In this document: positions 6,993 to 11,846 of the stretch, piece by piece
Position numbering within the stretch: the stretch's first letter is position 1
Layout of the letters: every line of letters begins with the position of its first letter
NCBI GenBank assembly: GCA_002325785.1
Contig: DCSU01000105.1
Coordinates: 50,236 to 62,081, forward strand
Length of the DNA stretch: 11,846 bases
Direction: 5' to 3'
Source of the DNA: Bacteroidales bacterium UBA1458
Lineage (GTDB): Bacteria; Bacteroidota; Bacteroidia; Bacteroidales; VadinHA17
Position numbers and translations under genes: made by a program
The notes under the pieces: generated by a model
The model's input: the letters and a program-made list of their open reading frames with translations, nothing else
What the model was told of the DNA's origin: nothing
Databases searched by the model: none

Positions 6993-7813
6993 TGCACCAC
7001 CTCCTCTTCCAGATTGTTTCTCTCCTCCCTGGTCAGGTTGCCTATCAGGTATACATTGGTAAGCTTCTTGAAATCGGCAGAGAGCAGAACCTTTAACGAG
7101 ACAAAGTCGCCTCCCCGTTTCTGGTCACCGGTCAGAGCTCCAACCATCAGTCCTGGAGGGAAGATAGCCGAATAACCACTGGTAACGATGGTATCACCCT
7201 CTGCTATTGATACGTGGTGCGGTATCTCTGAGAGCCTGGCATAGCGGTAATTGGTTCCGTCCCACGCCAGGGATCCGAAATAGTCGTTTCGTGCAATGCT
7301 TGAGCTGAGCCTGAATTCGCTGTTAAGCAGCGACATGACCACCGAGTAATTTCGGGACACCCCTACCACTACACCTACCACACCATCAGATGAGGCAACG
7401 CCCATGCCATTGGTGACCCCGTGCTTTGAACCACGGTCAAGGGTGATAAAATTCTTTTGTTTGTTGACCGAATTATTGATTACCCGGGCATTCAGGTAAG
7501 TGTAGTTAATTCCGCTGATGGTATCCCTGACGGCTGTAAAGGAATCCTGAGGCGCTGATGTCAGTCCTTCCAGCCGGCGTCTGAGTGACATATTCTCCGC
7601 AACAAGCTCTTCATTGACCTGCCGGAGCCTGAAGTAATATGTTCCTCTGGCCAGTCCCTTTCCCATAAATCCTGACACATTGCGGGCAGCACCATAGAGA
7701 ACGGTCTGGTGATAGTTATGCGAAGAAGAGATCATGATCAGAGCCACCGCTTCGAGCACAAGGAACAGGATCAGGGTTTTATACCTGAGCAGGAAGTTCA
7801 GCAGGCTTCTCAT
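6989..7813 (-). CDS. mreC: Rod shape-determining protein MreC
   Basis: A bitopic inner-membrane protein whose periplasmic part binds and activates PBP2. It has 274 residues, typical length. One membrane helix lies at about 13-30, then a short coiled-coil region at about 60-85, then the beta-rich periplasmic domain. Family landmarks are NFITLDRGSKHGVTNGMGV (121-139), GVVGVVVGVSRNYSVVMSLL (144-163) and GDTIVTSGYSAIFPPGLMVG (206-225). It follows mreB by 13 nt. No clear Shine-Dalgarno precedes the ATG at 7813, so translation may depend on coupling to mreB. Confidence 0.94.
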   Translation of the reverse strand: MRSLLNFLLRYKTLILFLVLEAVALIMISSSHNYHQTVLYGAARNVSGFMGKGLARGTYYFRLRQVNEELVAENMSLRRRLEGLTSAPQDSFTAVRDTISGINYTYLNARVINNSVNKQKNFITLDRGSKHGVTNGMGVASSDGVVGVVVGVSRNYSVVMSLLNSEFRLSSSIARNDYFGSLAWDGTNYRYARLSEIPHHVSIAEGDTIVTSGYSAIFPPGLMVGALTGDQKRGGDFVSLKVLLSADFKKLTNVYLIGNLTREERNNLEEEVVQ

Positions 7814-7826
7814 TCACGCAGCTGGT

Positions 7827-8849
7827 TTATCTCATCAGGAACGGATACTTCTCCACATTCTTCAGGGCAACACCGGTGCCTCTGACAACTGCGTGAAGCG
7901 GGTCTTCCGATACCCTGAACGGGATATTTATCTTGTCGGTGAGGCGCTTGTCAAGCCCTCTGAGCAGTGCTCCGCCGCCGGCAAGGAACACACCCTTGTT
8001 GACGATATCAGCATATAGCTCCGGGGGGGTCTGTTCAAGGACCTGCAAGACTGAAGCTTCAATCTTGGTGAGCGACTTGTCAAGGCAGTATGCAATCTCC
8101 TGGTATGAAACAGGTATCTCTATGGGAAGCGACGTCATGAGGTTGGGTCCGCGAACCACGAAGTCAGCAGGCGGGTTTTCAATATCAGGAAGGGCTGCCC
8201 CCACGGCAATTTTTATATCCTCAGCTGTCTTCTCTCCGATCTTAATGTTGTGCTGGTGCCTCATATATGACTGTATGTCTGCCGTGAAGCCGTCGCCGGC
8301 AACACGTATTGACCTGTTGCAGACGATGCCTCCGAGAGCTATCACCGCTATCTCAGTGGTTCCCCCTCCGATGTCAACCACCATACATCCTTCGGGTGCC
8401 TCCACATCGAGTCCTATCCCTATTGCTGCAGCCATGGGTTCATAAATCAGGTATACATCCCTTCCACCGGCATGCTCAGAGGAGTCGCGCACCGCCCTGA
8501 TCTCAACCTCAGTGCTGCCGCAGGGAATACCGACTACCATCTTGAGAGAGGGTGAAAAAAACCTGGGACCAGTATTTATCATCTTGATCATTCCTCTTAT
8601 CATCAGCTCGGCGGCATTGAAATCTGCGATAACCCCATCTCTCAGCGGTCTGATGACACGTATGTTCTCATGAGTTCTTCCATGCATCTGGCGGGCCCTC
8701 TCTCCTATCGCTATCAGCTTGCCCGTGTTCCTGTCAATAGCCACAATAGAAGGCTCATCGACAACCAGTTTGTCATTGGCAATAATATTTGTGTTGGCAG
8801 TGCCAAGGTCTATCGCAACCTCCTGTGAAAGAAATGAAAATAATCCCAT
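7827..8849 (-). CDS. mreB: Rod shape-determining protein MreB, bacterial actin
   Basis: A cytoplasmic ATP-binding actin homologue forming membrane-associated filaments that direct lateral wall synthesis. It has 340 residues, the normal length. Motifs seen are phosphate-1 DLGTANT (14-20), the catalytic glutamate in YEPMAAAIG (E137 region, 136-144), phosphate-2 VVDIGGGTTEIA (157-168) and the adenosine motif FLAGGGALLRGLD (288-300). The hydrophobic N-terminus MGLFSFLS could serve as the membrane-binding tip. It starts 29 nt after the purH stop, with AAAGGA three bases before the ATG. No consensus promoter was seen in that gap, so transcription from upstream of purH, or from a promoter within purH, is likely. 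Confidence 0.97.
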   Translation of the reverse strand: MGLFSFLSQEVAIDLGTANTNIIANDKLVVDEPSIVAIDRNTGKLIAIGERARQMHGRTHENIRVIRPLRDGVIADFNAAELMIRGMIKMINTGPRFFSPSLKMVVGIPCGSTEVEIRAVRDSSEHAGGRDVYLIYEPMAAAIGIGLDVEAPEGCMVVDIGGGTTEIAVIALGGIVCNRSIRVAGDGFTADIQSYMRHQHNIKIGEKTAEDIKIAVGAALPDIENPPADFVVRGPNLMTSLPIEIPVSYQEIAYCLDKSLTKIEASVLQVLEQTPPELYADIVNKGVFLAGGGALLRGLDKRLTDKINIPFRVSEDPLHAVVRGTGVALKNVEKYPFLMR

Positions 8850-8878
8850 AGGTCCTTTATGCTAATTCTTATTATAAG

Positions 8879-10408
8879 TTAGTGTTTAAAATGTCTTATA
8901 CCTGTAAAAACCATCGCAACCCTGTTTTTATTGCAGTAGTCTATCGATTCCTGATCACGGACTGATCCTCCGGGCTGAACAACGGCAGTTATCCCTGCCT
9001 CGTGAGCTGTTGTTACGGAGTCGGCAAAGGGGAAAAATGCGTCTGATGCCATCACTGCTCCCTTGAGTGCAAATCCGAAGGCGCGGGCTTTCTCAATAGC
9101 CTGTTTCAGCGCATCAATCCTCGAAGTCTGTCCGATGCCGCTGGCGCAAAGCTGGCGGCCAAGGGCCAGAACGATGGCATTTGACCGGCTGTGTTTAACA
9201 ATCTTATTCGCAAAGACCATATCAGCCAGCTCCTCATCAGATGGTTTCCTTTCAGAGACAGGCTTCATGTCTGAAGCCGTCTCGGTAGCCATGTCACGCT
9301 CCTGCCAGAGCACTCCTCCCAACATTGCCCTGAATGAGACCCCGCCGCTCTCAGTACCCCTGCGGCGAAGGATGATCCTGTTCTTCTTTGAGCTGAGTAT
9401 CTCAACTGCCCTGTCGGTGAATGCCGGTGCAATAACTACCTCCAGAAATATCTTGTCCATCTCCGTTGCCACCGCCTCATCTATCTCCCTGTTGACTATA
9501 GCCACTCCGCCGTAGGCCGACACCGGATCACATGCCAGTGCATCCTCCCATGCAACCTTAAGGTTAGCACGTGATGCCACACCGCATGCATTGTTATGCT
9601 TCAATACAGCACATGTAACATCGTCAAACTCATCTATAAGGTTAATGGCCGAATCAATGTCCAGCAGGTTGTTGTAGGATATCTCCTTCCCGTGCAACTG
9701 CTCAAAGACTTTGTCCAGGTCACCAAAGAAGAGACCCTTCTGGTGGGGGTTCTCACCATACCTCAGGGTGTGTGACTCCGTCAGACTTTGTTTGAACACG
9801 GAGACATCACCGTTGCGGTTAAACCAGTTGAATATAGCCGTGTCATAGTGAGAGGTCATGTTGAACGCCTCGAGGGCAAAACGGTACCGGTCACCTTCAG
9901 AGACAGATCCTGCTCCGGTCTCAAGAAGCTGCAGGAGATCACCATACAAAGACCTTGATGAGACTATGAGTACGTCTGACCAGTTCTTTGCACCCGCCCT
10001 GATCAGCGAGATGCCCCCGATGTCTATCTTCTCAATGATCTCCTGGTCTGACGCCCCGGAAGCTACTGTCTCTTCAAACGGGTAAAGATCTACAATCACA
10101 AGATCGAAAAGAGTTATATTAAACTCTGCTACCTGCTTCATGTCAGCCTCATTGTTCCTTCGCGCAAGGATACCTCCGAAAACGCCGGGATGAAGCGTCT
10201 TGACCCTGCCACCAAGTATCGACGGATAGGTGGTCAAATCCTCTACCTTTCCTGCCCTGACCCCGACACCGGTAATATAATCATAGGAACCTCCCGTTGA
10301 GATGATGGTGACACCAAGACTATCAAGCTTCTTAACGATAGCTTCGAGGCCCTCCTTACAATAAACCGAAATAAAGGCGCTCCTTATTTTCATATCACTC
10401 ATCATCAA
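8879..10408 (-). CDS. purH: Bifunctional AICAR formyltransferase / IMP cyclohydrolase PurH
   Basis: Catalyses the last two steps of de novo IMP synthesis in the cytoplasm: formylation of AICAR with 10-formyl-tetrahydrofolate, then ring closure. It has 509 residues, within the usual range. The N-terminal cyclohydrolase (MGS-like) domain shows STGGS (37-41), GGRVKTLHPGVFGG (66-79), DLYPFEE (107-113) and IDIGGISLIRAGAKN (128-142). The transformylase domain shows LRYGENPHQKG (215-225), the catalytic Lys-His pair in LKHNNACG (K270-H271), DPVSAYGG (294-301), SDAFFPFADSV (455-465) and VVQPGGSVRD (476-485). The start is uncertain among M1-M3 and M6 (10408, 10405, 10402, 10393); none has a convincing Shine-Dalgarno. 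It is the first gene of the run leading into mreBCD-mrdA-rodA. No consensus -7 box was found upstream. Confidence 0.97.
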   Translation of the reverse strand: MMMSDMKIRSAFISVYCKEGLEAIVKKLDSLGVTIISTGGSYDYITGVGVRAGKVEDLTTYPSILGGRVKTLHPGVFGGILARRNNEADMKQVAEFNITLFDLVIVDLYPFEETVASGASDQEIIEKIDIGGISLIRAGAKNWSDVLIVSSRSLYGDLLQLLETGAGSVSEGDRYRFALEAFNMTSHYDTAIFNWFNRNGDVSVFKQSLTESHTLRYGENPHQKGLFFGDLDKVFEQLHGKEISYNNLLDIDSAINLIDEFDDVTCAVLKHNNACGVASRANLKVAWEDALACDPVSAYGGVAIVNREIDEAVATEMDKIFLEVVIAPAFTDRAVEILSSKKNRIILRRRGTESGGVSFRAMLGGVLWQERDMATETASDMKPVSERKPSDEELADMVFANKIVKHSRSNAIVLALGRQLCASGIGQTSRIDALKQAIEKARAFGFALKGAVMASDAFFPFADSVTTAHEAGITAVVQPGGSVRDQESIDYCNKNRVAMVFTGIRHFKH

Positions 10409-10514
10409 TAAGTTAGGTTAACGATGCCAAGGCTTGTGCAATCGGATAAAAATAGATATTTTTTTTGATTGGCAATGGTGCCCAAATAATTGAATTGATG
10501 AATTATTGCGGATG

Positions 10515-10543
10515 TTTGGATGTTTTTTATTTAACTATCTTTG
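10515..10543 (+). promoter_or_regulatory. Bacteroidetes-type promoter of the ABC permease gene
   Basis: TTTG (10515-10518) and TATCTTTG (10536-10543) are 17 nt apart, matching the phylum's -33 and -7 boxes exactly. Transcription would begin near 10550, about 16 nt before the ATG at 10566. This excludes in-frame starts further upstream at 10506 and 10512. Confidence 0.75.
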
Positions 10544-10565
10544 GTCGGAAATCAAAGAAGGGATC

Positions 10566-11810
10566 ATGTGGTTAAAAATGTTCAGGGAGAGTTTTTTGTT
10601 TGCATACAGCTCTGTTGCAGCCAATAAACTCCGCACTTTTCTGTCTCTTTTCGGCATCACAATAGGCATAATATCAATTATTTCCGTGTTTACAGTGTTC
10701 GATTGGATGGAGAACGGCATCAGGAACAACATTGAATCACTTGGCAATAATACCATATATGTTGAAAAATGGCCCTGGACTCCTGACCCGAATATAAAGT
10801 GGTGGGACATAATGAAATGGCCACCACCGTCAACGGAGGACTATGAAGCTTTAATCAGGAAGTCGCAGACTACCGCTGCTGTCAGTTATACCGTTTTTTC
10901 CGGTGAGACAATCAAATTCCGCGGCAATTCAGTCAGTAGCTCCGTGACTGCAGCGACGCATGATTTTGAGGATGTGCGGACTCTGGAGATAGAGAAGGGA
11001 AGATACTTCACCCAGTCAGAATCAGCATCGGGCAAGCCTGTGGCAATAATCGGTGCAGAGCTGGCTGACAAGCTGTTTGACAACATTGAGCCGTTGGGCA
11101 AGGAGATCACAGTTGCCGGGTACAAGACCCAGGTGATAGGTGTGTTCAGGAAGGAGGGCAAAGGCGGGCTTAGCGACAGCGGCATGGATGAGACACTCCT
11201 TGTACCTATCAATTTCAGCAGGCAGTTCATAAACTTCCGTAATCCTTTTCTGAACTCAGACATCATGATCAGGGGCAAAGACGGAGTCTCTGTCCAGGAA
11301 CTCAGTGACGAGGTAGTGATGATCCTTCGTGCCGTCAGGCGTATCGGGCCCGGTAAGGAGAACAATTTCTCGATCAACCAGGCCAGCCAGATCACCAGCA
11401 CGCTTGAGCCTGTTTTCAGGGGAATTAACATAGCGGGATGGATTATCGGCGGCTTCTCGATACTCGTCGGAGGGTTCGGTATCGCAAATATTATGTTCGT
11501 CTCAGTGCGGGAACGTACAAGCATCATCGGTATTCAGATGGCCCTTGGCGCAAAGCGAAGGTGGATTCTTATGCAGTTCCTGACGGAATCTGTACTTCTC
11601 TCGATCACAGGCGGAATCCTGGGACTGATAATCGTCTTCCTGGGTACACTTTTTGTCAACTACTTTTTTGCGCTGGATATGTTTCTTACTGCGGGAAACA
11701 TCATCCTGGCCATAGCAATCTCGGGTACAATAGGGATTATTGCTGGATTCGCTCCGGCGTCAGCTGCCTCGCGGATGAATCCTGTTGAAGCCATAGGGTA
11801 TACCTTCTGA
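10566..11810 (+). CDS. MacB/FtsX-family ABC transporter permease
   Basis: A 414-residue inner-membrane permease of the MacB/FtsX (type VII, mechanotransmission) superfamily, which acts with a separate ATPase and often an efflux adaptor. The start is taken at the ATG at 10566: GAAGGG lies just upstream, although only 3 nt away, and the promoter at 10515-10543 excludes earlier starts. Layout: a short cytoplasmic N-terminus, first membrane helix at about 23-46, a periplasmic MacB_PCD-like domain at about 50-285, then three helices at about 287-312, 336-366 and 376-398. The conserved FtsX cytoplasmic loop reads VRERTSIIGIQMALGAKRR (314-332), followed by FLTESVLLSITGG. The C-terminal ASRMNPVEAI motif is also typical. 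The substrate cannot be told. No ATPase gene is seen in the window; one could lie beyond 11846 or elsewhere. The gene is divergent from purH and complete. Confidence 0.92.
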   Translation: MWLKMFRESFLFAYSSVAANKLRTFLSLFGITIGIISIISVFTVFDWMENGIRNNIESLGNNTIYVEKWPWTPDPNIKWWDIMKWPPPSTEDYEALIRKSQTTAAVSYTVFSGETIKFRGNSVSSSVTAATHDFEDVRTLEIEKGRYFTQSESASGKPVAIIGAELADKLFDNIEPLGKEITVAGYKTQVIGVFRKEGKGGLSDSGMDETLLVPINFSRQFINFRNPFLNSDIMIRGKDGVSVQELSDEVVMILRAVRRIGPGKENNFSINQASQITSTLEPVFRGINIAGWIIGGFSILVGGFGIANIMFVSVRERTSIIGIQMALGAKRRWILMQFLTESVLLSITGGILGLIIVFLGTLFVNYFFALDMFLTAGNIILAIAISGTIGIIAGFAPASAASRMNPVEAIGYTF

Positions 11811-11846
11811 TCTTTCCGTGAAATCTTTCCCCGGCCTCTTGAGCGA

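Noticed and set aside
7933..8445. Open frame of 170 codons on the plus strand inside mreB
   Set aside because: Ser/Pro/Ile-rich antisense translation of conserved MreB codons, with no recognisable domain.
9063..9515. Open frame of 150 codons on the plus strand inside purH
   Set aside because: Antisense to the conserved PurH coding sequence, with no motifs or ribosome binding site evidence.
10409..10514. Promoter or riboswitch upstream of purH
   Set aside because: No TAnnTTTG match on the minus strand here and no purine-riboswitch-like conserved core that I can recognise.
10886..11527. Open frame of 213 codons on the minus strand inside the ABC permease gene
   Set aside because: Antisense to a clear FtsX-family protein; its translation lacks any recognisable motif.

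Overview
This window looks like chromosomal core DNA of a member of the Bacteroidetes (Bacteroidota), probably of the Bacteroidales type. The grounds are the gene order purH-mreB-mreC-mreD-mrdA-rodA, which is typical of that phylum. In addition, two well-formed promoters match the Bacteroidetes consensus (TTTG or TTG near -33, TAnnTTTG near -7), and the protein variants are characteristic (GSGSWATA in GpsA, a long RodA). Genus cannot be named from this sequence.

Layout, left to right. Bases 1-745 (minus) hold the N-terminal three quarters of gpsA, glycerol-3-phosphate dehydrogenase, cut by the window edge. Bases 746-961 are an intergenic region with the gpsA promoter and short heptamer repeats, including an 18-bp inverted repeat. 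Bases 962-2302 (minus) encode a COG2403-type P-loop protein related to cyclic 2,3-diphosphoglycerate synthetase. Bases 2303-2541 are a divergent promoter region with a palindrome. Bases 2542-3153 (plus) encode an acyl-carrier-protein phosphodiesterase (AcpH/DUF479), whose last 23 bases are duplicated just downstream. Bases 10408 down to 3244 (minus) form a six-gene tightly packed run: purH, mreB, mreC, mreD, mrdA (PBP2), rodA. Bases 10566-11810 (plus) encode a MacB/FtsX-type ABC transporter permease, transcribed divergently from purH with its own promoter.

The central cluster is the elongasome. MreB filaments with MreC and MreD position and activate the RodA glycosyltransferase and PBP2 transpeptidase, which build the lateral peptidoglycan wall. 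Spacing is 29 nt or less throughout. There is an ATGA overlap (mreC/mreD), a Shine-Dalgarno lying across a stop codon (mreD/mrdA) and a 14-bp overlap (mrdA/rodA), so co-transcription and translational coupling are likely. gpsA (phospholipid backbone) and acpH (ACP prosthetic group turnover) are lipid-related neighbours, but they are separate transcription units.

Most of the window is conserved housekeeping sequence, and I see no convincing undescribed multi-gene system. The items most worth a second look are the COG2403 protein of unknown bacterial role, the heptamer/inverted-repeat element that supplies part of the gpsA promoter, the palindrome over the COG2403 promoter, and the duplicated 3' end of acpH.
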